Source: Multifurca ochricompacta (Eukaryota > Basidiomycota > Agaricomycetes > Russulales > Russulaceae). Taken from it: a stretch of DNA of 64,000 bases. The translations under genes were made by a program, and so were the position numbers. The stretch is from positions 351,569 through 415,568 of the forward strand of contig WTXG01000019.1 of the NCBI GenBank assembly GCA_022496185.1. The letters run 5' to 3'. Under the pieces are notes generated by a model that did not search any database, was not told the origin of the DNA, and saw only the letters and a list, made by a program, of their open reading frames with translations. This document shows, one piece after another, positions 12,403 to 22,868 of the stretch (position 1 is its first letter; each line of letters starts with the position of its first letter).

Positions 12403-12794
12403 CTCCTCGCACTCTGCAAATCCACATTTTGGTGCGGACTGAAATCTCTGTTATTCAATATGGAGTTTATTCTTCTATATTATTTATTTATTTTATTTTC
12501 TATTCCAGACCTACTCATGACATTAGCCCTTTTTTTATGCGTCGGACGTTGATGTAGTCTCTAACGAGGGAAGGGGGAGTTGTAGGGAGAGTACTAATTA
12601 CTAAATACTAAATACTAAGTATACTTAATATATTTCGCGATCGCATCGCAAGGTCACAATCATTTGACACAATTTGCCAAACGCTTTTTTATGAACAATA
12701 CAGTATTTCTTTTTGTTGCTTTGTTGCTGGTTGGTAGGGTTATAGTTGTTGTGTGGCTAAGTAGTTTGTGTCGTCTGTTCTACTTGTGTGTGTG

Positions 12795-12890
12795 TGTATG
12801 AGAGTCGAGTCCGAGTCTGAGTCCGAGTTCGAGTCCGTGTACTAGTCCGTGTACAAGTCCATGTACAAGTCCATGTACTAGTCCGGTTTA
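12795..12890. repeat. Degenerate GAGTCC/GTACWAGTCC hexamer-like array
   Basis: A run of short imperfect direct repeats based on GAGTCC, GTGTAC and AAGTCC. It lies about 370 bp upstream of the F-box gene start and gives a meaningless Thr/Arg-rich translation on the minus strand. Confidence 0.75.
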
Positions 12891-13250
12891 GTGCCCGGGT
12901 GCCCGGCACGAAGTGGGTTTGGTCACCCGTGAGTTCCGTGAGTGCCAGCTCCAGCTGCTGTGCTGGTTGAACAGCGAACAGAACAACGAACAACGAACAG
13001 CGAACAGTGAACAGCGAGCGTACGGCTTCGCTTCGCCTTCATCGTTCGAGCGCTCAAGCTCAACTGAACGTCAAGAGTAACCATCATTCCAATAACCCCA
13101 CACCACCTTTCAAGTATTACTTGTCTTGTCTTGTCCTGTCTTGTCTTGCCTTTACCTATCCTACTCCTACTCCTGCCCCTACCCCTTCCTCTGCTCCTGC
13201 CCTGCCCTCCACTCTCATCATCCCTATATATTTACTCTCAAGTAACAAAA

Positions 13251-14862
13251 ATGCTCAGCCGTGTCTCTTCATTCGATGACCTTGCGACTTGGGAGGACTC
13301 TGTCTCCCACGCCATCCCTGTTATCGTTGTCGACCCTCTTGAGGATCCGGAAGATCCCATCGACTCTACAGCCGTGTAAGTACTTGCCACCTTCTCCTTT
13401 CCAGTAGTAGCCTCAACTTCTTTCTTGCCATAGTGACACTCGACCACCACTTCCTGAGGTCATGGAGATAGAAGAGAATATGCTCTCGTTGCAGTCTCAG
13501 TTGGAAGCCCTCCAGGCTCGAAAGTTAACCTTACTCGCGCGAAACGCGCTCATCAATCGCATCCCACCGGAGCTCCTTTCTCGTATCTTCGAACTTGGTG
13601 TCTACGAATCTAATGAACTTTTACCGGTCCTTTCGCTCGTTTCCCGCCTTTGGCGTTTAATAGCTCTTACAACACCATCAATATGGTCCTACATTCGCCT
13701 CGATAACACCTGGGGTTACTCTCGTCATACATCCTTTCTCCGCAAGCTCAAGGTACATCTGGAGCGTTCGCAAGATTGTAAATTTCTTCTGGACATAGAT
13801 TGTCGTTATTTGGACATTGCCAATGAACTTTCCCAAATTATGACAGAGCTCGAACCCCATCTCCATCGTTGCTTCTCCTTCCGAATGTCCGTTCCTGACT
13901 GGCAATGCATGGAGATTGTACGAAATATGTCGCAGAAACTAGGACCGGCCCTCGAGGATCTGTATCTTCGCTTTGACCCGTCCGAATCCGAGGAACAGAT
14001 TCCATTTGTCCTCCTTTTACAACCTTGTCCGCGTTTATCGACAATCACCCTTGAGCATGCACCGCTCATCTGCATACGCACCAAGCTCCCGTCACTTCGC
14101 TGCCTTAACCTCATCCGTGAGCAGCGCTATACGTCTTCTACACGCATAGGTCTTTCCTTCAAAGAGTTTCTTGACGTCCTTAACTCCACACCCACACTGG
14201 AAGAGCTTCGCATTCAATCTGCCCTCTTTCTCCTCGATGGCTCCGATTTTGTCTTCAGATCCTCGCCTGTTCCTCCTATTTTCCCAAATCTCAGGATGCT
14301 TTCATTCCATTATGTCGAGTCCAACAACCTCGCCCTCTTCCTTGAATCAGCACACTTTCCCGCGCTGCGGCGCCTCTCAGTACAGATGGACACTTCGAAC
14401 GATGAAAACACACAATGGCTCGTACGCATGTCTACGGACAGCGCGACACGATTTCCCGTTCTCCGTCAGCTCGACCTTCGTTCGTGCAACATCGACGGTG
14501 TCGGGCTCGTCCCTTTCGTTCGTGCGTTACACCAGCTTCCGCATCTTACGGCGCTCGGGTTATCTAGCCCACCCAGCGGTGTGCTCGGCCCGCGTCTATT
14601 CGAGGTGCTGGCTACCGCGCCGGAGACCAGCGATACCGGGTTTAGTAGCCAATGGCTCCTTCCACAGTTGCAGGCACTCTGTGTGCAGAACTGCCGTGAT
14701 ATATCGGGACATGAACTATTACAGGTCGCATGGGCACGGAATTCAGGCGGCATCTCCGTTTCGCCAATCCAGTATATCAAGATTGCTCAGTGTTACGGGC
14801 TCGATCCCGAAACACATGAACAACTTTGCAGAGCCGTGACCGTCGTCCGCGTGGTACGGTAG
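13251..14862 (+). CDS. F-box protein with leucine-rich C-terminal region
   Basis: F-box proteins are substrate adaptors of SCF ubiquitin ligases, binding Skp1 through the F-box. The ATG at 13251 follows CAAAA, a good fungal context. Exon 1 is 13251-13375 and exon 2 is 13434-14862. The junction (GT|T) keeps the frame, giving 517 residues. A short coiled-coil (NMLSLQSQLEALQARKLTLL) precedes the F-box, IPPELLSRIFELGV then LSLVSRLWRLIALTTPSIW, the typical Agaricomycete form. The remainder has regularly spaced Leu/Pro segments such as LRQLDLRSCNIDG and LPHLTALGLSSP, as in LRR-like F-box proteins. Such genes form very large paralogous families in mushrooms, so the specific target cannot be guessed. 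Confidence 0.9.
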
Positions 14863-15415
14863 TACTTGCGATAAAGAAGGAAAAAGAGGCAACAAGTGGT
14901 GCGTGTGGGCTCGTGTTCAAGGTTTATGTCACCATTCCCTCTAGCGTGTTGACTTTTTTTCCTGTTATGTATCAAATTCTGTCTCATCTTCGTGGACTCT
15001 TTTAACATCTACGAAACACATATCCATACGCTCCGCAGTATACTTGTCTTCTCAACGTGAAGATCCATGTTTGTGCCCTTTGTACCACTATGTACTCACC
15101 CATTGCGATCTTGTATCCCAGTTGCTTCTCGTCTCGTCAAAAATGTTCTTCGCTAACGCCAGCGGTCACACTCAGAAAGAAAGTATTGGAAAGCAGCAAA
15201 GCAAAGCAGCCTCAAAAAATGAATCAATAACATTGCAAAAGACCCTTCTAGGCTATCAAATATTGTGTGAAGATAATAAGCTACAATGTTACAGTATACA
15301 AAGAGAAGTCCTACGATAACGTCGAGTGGAGACATTGAAACCCGTCAGCCAAAACAGTGGGGAGATGGGGAATAAGTTTATGCCTCGCTGGCTTCCTGCT
15401 CTCGAATTTCGCGCT
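14863..15415. other. Convergent intergenic region
   Basis: This 550 bp stretch lies between the stop of the F-box gene and the stop of the convergent J-protein gene. It holds short AT-rich tracts and no supported coding sequence, and presumably contains both 3' ends. Confidence 0.5.
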
Positions 15416-16747
15416 CTAGGCGTTCCGCTCGGCCTGTCGCATGCGCATGAGCACAGTGGATTCGAAATCTAAGCCGGGAACGGGTAATTGGGGTGTGGTT
15501 GAAGGTGAGGAAAGAGAAGAAATGCCACGCTATACGGAAGTGGTAAGGCGAAAAAAATGTCAGCGGGCCTTCAAGGGCTTGAAAAACTACTGAAAGGATA
15601 TAATACGCACAAAGGATGGTGGGAATGACGACAATCGTGAGCCAACGAGACTGTTTAAGACGCCAACTCCCGTAGAGGATATAGTATACGTGGCTTCGTC
15701 CTTCCTTTCGTTTACACTCTGCTCCTCTTTTAGCTTGAGCATCCGTTCCGACCAGCTCCAAACAGCAGGCTCGCACCCGCCCATCCAGCTAATCTCGAAA
15801 TTCTCCAACCCACGGTCCACGCGACCAGATGCACACACCGCGGCATGTGCATCTGTTATTGTTTTGAATGGAACGGCCGCGGTGGCGTACTTGGGTAATT
15901 TGAGTGCTGCCTTCTTTGGAGGTTTCATGGAGAGTACAATAGAGTCCTTGTCTATAGGCCCAAATGTAGCCATGAACGTGTGCAATGCATCCACATTGGT
16001 TAACTTCGGGTACATGACCAGCGGGTACTTCAGGCGGACAGTGGTGTCGTGTTCGCCTAGGAAGCGGGTGTAAACTTGCTTGCAAAAGGGGCGATGACTG
16101 TGGACACGCACCAAGTAGAGGAGGCTCAAGATCTTCTTGTGCTTTCCTTTCTACGCGTTCTGCTTCTTGGTGCTGGCGCCGCTGTTGTGCCTGACGCTCC
16201 TCCACCATTCGTCTACCGGCATCCTGTATCTGCTCGGTTTCCTGCGCGTACCTCTGTCTTTCTGCGGCCTGCATGGACTTGGCTTTCTTTTCTTCTTTTT
16301 CTGCCGCCTCCAAGTCCTCGAGCATAGCCTTTCGCTTTCTATCGAAGTTAGCATAGCGTTGCTTGCGAGCCTCTCGTATCCGGAGCTTAGCATCCAAGGC
16401 CATCCTCCTCAGAGGGTCGAGCAAAAGCTCGTAGGCCTGTGTGAGTTCATGAAACAGACGGGCTGTAATAGAAGCCTATGAGTGGATCCGGTGTGATTGA
16501 GCCAAAAAAAAAGTAGAGATACCTGCATCTTTGAGATGGGGATTCTGAGCGCGAAGAAATAGAGATATAAGTGACGGACATAGTACTGAATGAAAGTACG
16601 ATGTACTCTATCTGGATGCGTCTTGAGCGAGCGTTGTCTAAACGCCTTCTTAATATCTGCATCCGTTGCGTCTGAACTGACACCGACGACTTGATAAGCG
16701 TCCCTTTCCTCGTTGTTGTTGCCGTTGCCGTTGTCGTCGTTGTTCAT
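15416..16747 (-). CDS. J-domain spliceosomal protein, DNAJC17/Cwc23-like
   Basis: Family members combine an N-terminal J domain with a C-terminal RRM and associate with the spliceosome. The gene has five exons: 16607-16747, 16523-16544, 16112-16462, 15611-16056 and 15416-15529, all phase-consistent. Exon 1 gives the J domain (DAYQVVGVSSDATDADIKKA, then THPDR with the HPD motif). The 22-bp exon 2 supplies NPHLKDA. Exon 3 gives RLFHELTQAYELLLDP followed by a long charged coiled-coil. Exon 4 carries the RRM-like domain (HDTTVRLKYPL, FGPIDKDSIVL, YATAAVPFKTITDAHAAV). Exon 5 ends PGLDFESTVLMRMRQAER, then N, A and TAG. A family-like tail, RLEREIREQE, continues in the next frame to 15378, so one base appears to be missing near 15425. 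The gene diverges from SmD1. Confidence 0.88.
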
Positions 16748-16987
16748 GGTTAACGACCCAGGCTCGGCTAACTCTGTTCGGTTTTATGTCATTTATTTAT
16801 TTATTTATTTATTTTAGATTATTTCCCCACTTTGCCTATCTTTGCCTTTGCCATTCCCTTTGCCTGAGGCCTTGCCTTTAACTCGCTCGTCCGTACTCGA
16901 CATTGACATCGACAACGACAGCGACAACCGACTCACTTTCCGTCACTTTGGTTTCTTGCTTGTGATTTAACTTTTACTTTTAAAAAC
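16748..16987. promoter_or_regulatory. 240-bp divergent promoter shared by the J-protein and SmD1 genes
   Basis: The two start codons face away from each other across 240 bp. The segment contains a TTTA tandem run (about 16790-16815) followed by C/T-rich sequence approaching the SmD1 ATG. Both genes are splicing-related, so co-regulation is plausible but not shown. Confidence 0.6.
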
Positions 16988-17495
16988 ATGAAGCTTATTC
17001 GGTAAGTAATTCATCATTTATGAACCGCGAGTGCTCCATTTCCATCATCTTCATGCCCACCTCGCCGATTGACGTTTAAACTCTAGATTTTTGATGAAAT
17101 TGAATAATGAGACTGTAACCATCGAACTCAAAAACGGATCGGTGGTGCACGGAACAATCACGGGTGCGTAGCTCGTCTATTCGCATACCACCACCTTATC
17201 CACACATTTGGGATTTCTAGGTGTCGATATGCAGATGAACACGCACTTAAAAACTGTCAAGATGACAACGCGGAACCGTGAACCCGTTTCCCTAGACTCC
17301 TTGTCCATTCGCGGCAACAATATCCGCTACTTTGTTCTCCCCGACTCACTCCCACTCGATACGCTCCTTGTCGATGATGCCCCCAAGCCGAAGAATCGCA
17401 AAAAGGATGATGCTCGCGGTCGGGGACGCGGCCGCGGCACCGATCGTGGTGTTCGGGGACGTGGACGTGGGCGGGGGCGGGGACGGGGTTTTTGA
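16988..17495 (+). CDS. SMD1: Small nuclear ribonucleoprotein SmD1
   Basis: SmD1 is one of the seven Sm proteins that form the ring on U1, U2, U4 and U5 snRNAs. Three exons (16988-17001, 17087-17163, 17221-17495) join in phase to give 121 residues. The first exon is only 14 bp and encodes MKLIR. The Sm1 motif reads [20 protein letters not shown] then [16 protein letters not shown], and the Sm2 motif reads [20 protein letters not shown]. The C-terminus is an RG-rich tail, the usual site of arginine dimethylation needed for SMN-type assembly. Length and motifs match orthologues closely. Confidence 0.97.
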
Positions 17496-17678
17496 TTTCG
17501 TTTGTCGGATGCTTCAAGATGTGTTGCCCGTGTCCGGGAATGATTTTAGTACGCCACCGATCGTTCACGCTCAAATTGTCTGGTCATACGTCGATCAATA
17601 TTGTATCATTCTTTCTTGTCGTGTCCTCGCGATCTCAATTTTACATGAAGCATATCGAGAATTTTACAAAGGTAGTAG
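17496..17678. terminator. Convergent 3' region of SMD1 and GPI8
   Basis: Only about 180 bp separate the SmD1 stop from the GPI8 stop on the opposite strand, so transcript 3' ends probably overlap. No defined polyadenylation motif was fixed by eye. Confidence 0.4.
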
Positions 17679-19232
17679 CTACGATGATCTTTGCCATCTA
17701 CTCTTAAGTGTGACCCAAGCAACAAGCGCCCCCATAACACTGAGAGAACCCCAAGCTCTGAGTGTTATGGTGAGCGGATCTCGTGTCCAGTCTGCTAGGG
17801 CAGGCAAAGCCTCAACTAGCTCATATTCATGCCCAGAACCTTCGTTGATTGGGTCAATTTCCGCGAAAGGCGAATCTAAGAGCGATGGAGCGTTAGTATG
17901 GCCCTCCGTAACACGAGCAGTCATGACTTCAGCGTGAGCCACACCGCCAAAAAAGTCTGTGATTAGAGTTTGCTCCAGTGGCCGATGGAATAGATCAGAG
18001 CGAACGCCAGGATGCGAACGTATGGCTACCGGATCATACTTGGCAAACTGTACATACATGCAGGGTCAGCAGTCAACCCCGCAGAACGAACAAGAATGCG
18101 AACCAGATCTTCCATGCTTGCCGTACTGGTCTTATTGATACCCTCCAAGTAGTCGAGAACAAAGTGCGTATAGCTGTCAATGACTGAGACGCCAACGTCA
18201 TCATCATTTTCGTACTAGCTAAGGTCATTACTATTCGAGCGTACAAATGTCAACAACTTACTGAGTAAGAATTCTCATGAATTTGGGAAGAACCGGTCGC
18301 AAGAATATTGGGAGAGTAGAATTTAGAGAACATGGTGTTCGCTTGGCACGTATCAATCATAAAGAGGATCTCGTTGTACCTTGATGAAAAAAAAACTTGA
18401 TCATGAGTTATGACGACTCGCAATGATTGAGAAGCTGCACCTCTTCTTTTGCCACATTTGCTCAAATGCATCAGCGATGTCGAACGCGCTGATCTCTTCA
18501 CTATCTTGAAACTTCAAGAACTCATCGCCGCCGTGACCGGTCATGTAGACAAATATGTTCGACCGATCGTCCGTAAGCAGGCGTTTTGACCGCGGCATGG
18601 AAGGCTCCACGCGACCTAATCATGAACAAGCAAGAACGATATTGGATGATTTGTACATGTTCGGAGAAACAAAAAAAGGGAGCAGAAAATACCGGTCAAC
18701 AGGCGTAGGAAATTCTCTACGGTGACTTCGTATCCACGATAATCGACCTCAATGCTCTCACCATAGAGGTCAAGGGCATGGCCGCGATTTGCAAACACAC
18801 AGCCAGGGAAATGGTTGCGCGAATTGCAAGCAGCGTCATCAGCAAGCATAAGTATGATGTTTGAGTCGGGTATGCCTAGGCGCTTAACGGTGCGATACCT
18901 GCATTTGTGGTCGAAGACCTGTTCACACTAGTCATCTGAGAGAAACGCACATTCCCAAAGCGTTTGCCATATGCTACCAGCAAATTTGAGGTACAACATG
19001 TTTGCGACGAGCCAAGACCACGTACACGATAATTGAACCAATAGCGAGATGCGCAGACAAGCACTGCCCAGTTGTTGGTGTGCGCGGACTCGAATGCTAC
19101 TGCAGGGGCATGGTGGCTAAGAGAGCGGTGTACGGCAAACTTTTCTGCCCTATCAGTGTCCGCAGATTTGACTATAAAGACAATGCGCAGGAAGAAAACG
19201 AGGAAACTGAACGTGAACGGATGGAGGCGCAT
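17679..19232 (-). CDS. GPI8: GPI-anchor transamidase catalytic subunit Gpi8/PIG-K
   Basis: Gpi8 is the C13-family cysteine protease subunit of the ER GPI transamidase, which cleaves C-terminal signals and attaches GPI. The ATG at 19232 gives a signal peptide ([15 protein letters not shown]); an in-frame ATG at 19274 would add 14 residues. After [19 protein letters not shown] a 23-bp exon (18951-18973) encodes HMANALGM, followed by [20 protein letters not shown]. The catalytic His is in MTGHGGDEF (His codon 18533-18535) and the catalytic Cys in IDTCQANTM (18346-18348). Later exons give [52 protein letters not shown], and a C-terminal hydrophobic segment. At least six exons. All diagnostic residues are present. 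Confidence 0.96.
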
Positions 19233-19376
19233 TGTTACAAGACGCAGGCGTGGGATGCCGTAAGCTAAACTCATGTCATAGTAGTGAAGTTGTTTGTTTA
19301 GTTTTATTTTATTTATTTAAACGTGCACTCTCAGTACTAAAGAACAGGATATGGAAAGCCCATAAAATCACCCGCA

Positions 19377-20702
19377 TTACCGTCTCCCCGACTTGATCTG
19401 TTCAATACTGTCCGCACCATATTGTGCCCCAAAACGGCGCTTGCGGGGAGGTGCACTCGAGGCAGCCCTCGAGTGGTGTTGGAGGTAGGGATTATTGGCG
19501 TCTGGGCGTACCCCAGAGGCTTGTTGTGAGGCGGGTGTTGTGGATGTAAAGTCTATTCTCGCACGCTTGTTCGAGGACTGAGCCGCTTCTTGCTGCTCGG
19601 ATCGAGCTTTTTGGTTAGCCGCTTTGACCCATCCAACAACGAAAAAACACAATAATCATGAAGGGGCGAGGTGTAAAGAGCGTTCCCGAGTGTGTTTGAC
19701 GACAGCACATTAGGACTAAAGCCCAAGTGAGGTTAGAGAAGGATGCAGACGGACCGATTTTATCCGCAAACCAATCTTCCCGAACATCATGCGGGTCCCA
19801 AATTTCCGTCGGGAAGTTCGTTGTCCGTTCATCGACATCAACAAACTCGACAAGTTTGGCATACAGGTGTGGATTACGGAAAGAGCGATTGGACATGAGC
19901 GAGTCGTTGAAATGCTTTGGTTGTTCTGGATCTCGTTTCAAAGCGTGGAATTGCGCAAGCTTTCCCTGAGACTCGCATATGAGAAATACCAATAAAAGGG
20001 AGATCGTTTCCAGTAACTACTTCTATTGCCGGATCGCAAGGGTCCGTAGACGGTGCAGATATTCCCCAGTCAAGAACGCCATGAATCGGTGGTGGTCGGA
20101 GAAGGTCGCGTATCCCTGTCAACTCGTTTGAAGATAGATCGCTCGATTTGTCGTCTGACGAGGTAGAAGAACTTGGCGCTACAGCTTGGGTTGCTGATAG
20201 AGATGGTGGCTCTGCATCCTCAATCAACCTCGGACGAGGGTGAGGTTTGGAATGAGCGGGGCGACGAATGATAATTTGTGATTTAGAACTGGTAGCTGCC
20301 CGTCGAGCTCGGAGGTTGTCAAGTGAGTTTGAGGGTGTATTATTTAGCGAGAACCAGTAGACCTACCTTCTGTGGATGCATCGCGACCGAATTTTAGTAA
20401 GGGGTCCTGACGCAAATAGGGAGAACAGCCAGCCAAAGGGAAACGGCGAAGGCAGGGCCAGAAATGATGACTCTCACATTGTCGTTCTCCGAGAATGTCG
20501 GTGGAATTCCTGTTTTATATTCGTTGAAGGACTTTTCAGAATCGCTTTGTGAATCGTCACCATCGTACGACACAAGACCTGATTGACTTTAGAAGAGATT
20601 ATATTCAAAGAAATTATATACTTTACCATGCATGTTTAACCTCTGCTTGTTGGCTGCTGTGATAGCTCGACTCTGGTCGTTGTTGTTGTCGTTGTTGTCC
20701 AT
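19377..20702 (-). CDS. SAP30-binding protein/HCNGP-like factor
   Basis: The HCNGP-like family (human SAP30BP) includes a transcriptional coregulator reported to work with RBM17 in splicing of short introns. The ATG at 20702 gives [20 protein letters not shown]; upstream ATGs in that frame look like leader. An exon near 20480-20575 encodes [20 protein letters not shown] and ends [10 protein letters not shown]. The conserved core is in the downstream exons: [51 protein letters not shown], then EDWFADKI and QKARSEQQ. A basic C-terminus ([14 protein letters not shown]) ends at the stop at 19377. The core is diagnostic. The number and exact edges of the exons are approximate. It faces BUD13 head to head. 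Confidence 0.92.
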
Positions 20703-20833
20703 GACCGACCCGACGACGGGAAACTCGGTGACAATTACCCACGTGACAAGTAACACACTCACAGCCCCGAAGCCCCGAAGCCCCAAACACGTCGTAATCA
20801 CTCTGCTCTGATAAACCCTCGTCTCACATTATC
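20703..20833. promoter_or_regulatory. 131-bp divergent promoter between SAP30BP-like and BUD13 genes
   Basis: The start codons of the two divergent genes are 131 bp apart, so the core promoters must be shared or interleaved. The segment includes CCACGTGAC near 20739-20747, with a CACGTG core of the type bound by bHLH factors. Confidence 0.55.
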
Positions 20834-21883
20834 ATGTCTTCGATGCAAGCTTATTTAGCAGAAAAATACATGTCAGGCGCCAAAGCAGATGCGATACTCT
20901 CTCGTACAGCCCCAAAACAGAAGAAAAAGCGTAGACCAGATGCTACACTTTCGGGAGGGAGCGCTATTATTGTGGACGACGACGCGGGTTGGGGTGACAT
21001 TAATGATAATATAGAAGTCGAGGGCTACGACGTGGCCGATGCCGTCATTGCCTCAGATCGCGCTTTCAAGAAGCGTCGCGTGGAAGACGGCGAAGGAGGT
21101 TCAGGGTGGACAATTGTGCGGGATCCTACGCCTCCACCGGCCGCTGACGAGCAACCCGTCGTGGTCGCCATAGAAGGGGCTGAGCCATTACGCGGTGGTC
21201 TGCTCACGAAAAGGCAACTACGCGCGCAGCTCCCCTCCGCTCTGAATCCTCGACAAGAGGCGGAGAATGACCCTAAGGTCGTGGCCGCCGCACAGGAAAC
21301 TGTTTACCGTGATTCTTCAGGCAGAAGGATAGATATGGAGCTCGAGAAGGTCGAAGCGGCACGCAAGAAGCGCGAACGTGAAGAACGCGAGGCGCAGAAG
21401 ATGGAGTGGGGAAAAGGACTCGTGCAGCGAGATGAAGTAGAAATACGAAGACAGGAAGAGGAACACATACGCCAACGGGGTTTTACGAGGTATGTAGAGG
21501 ACGAAGAGCTGAATCGTGCGCAAAGAGATCAAGAACGTTGGAATGATCCCGCTGCTGCATTTATGACGGTGTGATCCTCCTTCACTTTCTCACAATGTTC
21601 AGCCTGCACTGATACTTTGGAGCACCCGCAGAAAAAGAGAACAAAAGGTCCTCGGAAACCCGAATATACGGGTCCGCCGCCTCCCCCAAACAGGTTTGGA
21701 ATCAAGCCTGGGTATCGATGGGATGGAGTTGGTACGTTAATGCTATTTCTCCCCTGTTGGTCTCATTCCTGGATACGAATCGCAGATCGAGGAAACGGAT
21801 TCGAAAGGCTGTATTTCCAGAAGCAAAACGAACGCAGACGGACTGGAGCGCAGGGCCATGTGTGGAGTGTTGAGGATATGTAG
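20834..21883 (+). CDS. BUD13: Pre-mRNA splicing factor Bud13/Cwc26
   Basis: Bud13 is a subunit of the RES (retention and splicing) complex with Snu17 and Pml1 on the activated spliceosome. Exons 20834-21568, 21632-21731 and 21786-21883 join in phase to give 310 residues. The N-terminus is typical ([19 protein letters not shown], then KKKRRPD). The middle is acidic with a charged helix region. The diagnostic C-terminus spans two splice junctions: [20 protein letters not shown], then [16 protein letters not shown], ending HVWSVEDM. Length is close to other fungal Bud13 proteins. Confidence 0.96.
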
Positions 21884-22030
21884 GTCCTTGTTTGACAGAT
21901 GGGGTCCATGTACACTACAGCTTGGAATCGTTTGAAGTTGAATAGTGCGTGCGTGTTTCATCACCTGGCTAATGTTATCTAAACTGGTCGAAGTAGGGCC
22001 GCGTGTAGATGCGATGGTCTTTGAGGAGTC

Positions 22031-22569
22031 TCATTGATCCACCACTTGGAACAAAACCTGCCATTTCTCGTCACTTGGCACGAGTCGGACCTTGCCCCAT
22101 GTCATTTCCAGTGTTTTCCCGTAGGGCCATGGCTTGAGCACTGCACCCGCCAATAGAGGACGCGTGTCGAATCGAGAGAAGCGCGACTCACTGCAATGGA
22201 GATTATAGCCATCACCCTCCACCACTATAGGGAACGAGGCTTGTGGAAATGGAAGGTGTACATGCTGTGCTACTAGCCTGATCACTAGTTCCTGCGCATA
22301 TAGTTAGGGCACGTCTAGGATCTTCTGTGTATATCGCTTACAGACGCCGTTTGCTGGACGCGAGCATACAGAGCATTGAGTTCATCGTCAGGGCGGCGAT
22401 TTGCACTAATCAGCAGTAGCAGATGAAATAACGCACGCAAGGGCTGAAGTTGAAAAGAGGATGAGGCTTACTCGGTTGTATGGATGTAGATTGAGGTGAG
22501 AACGTATTTTTGAGATTTGTTCGAAGGAAGGAATACCAACGAGCTATTGTTAAGCGCAAAAGGTGACAT
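22031..22569 (-). CDS. Orphan 140-residue protein, three exons
   Basis: Exons 22472-22569, 22342-22405 and 22291-22031 have GT-AG borders and join in perfect phase to give a 140-residue protein, which is strong evidence for a real gene. It begins MSPFALNNSSLVFLPSNK, continues with a mixed strand/helix region (DDELNALYARVQQTASELVI) and ends LVPSDEKWQVLFQVVDQ. No catalytic motif, signal peptide or transmembrane segment is visible. A run of aromatic and Pro residues (KPWPYGKTLEMTWG) lies near the C-terminus. It sits between BUD13 (convergent) and TUP1 (tandem). I do not recognise the family. Confidence 0.7.
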
Positions 22570-22868
22570 TCTACGGGAAAGATGAAATTATTAATAATGG
22601 CATCTGTCGTTGCGTTGCAAGATGACGACGGTGAAACGTCGTATCGACATAATCGTCCCAACTAATAGCTGACAGATTATATACACTCGCGGCTCACATC
22701 TTTGGGCGATGCACCTATCACAAACAATTGTGGCCGAACGATATAACAGGAAGAAGCAAGAAAAAGGGCTGATAAATCGTGTAAGGGCTATACACCGAAA
22801 TTGTAGCAAAGGGTGAGGGTGATTATTGTGCGGTATGCAGGGCAGCATGCAGGCATGGCTCAAATAGG

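Noticed and set aside
12757..12993. 78-codon Thr/Arg-rich frame on the minus strand
   Set aside because: It is a translation of short degenerate tandem repeats (TCTRT pattern) and has no gene context.
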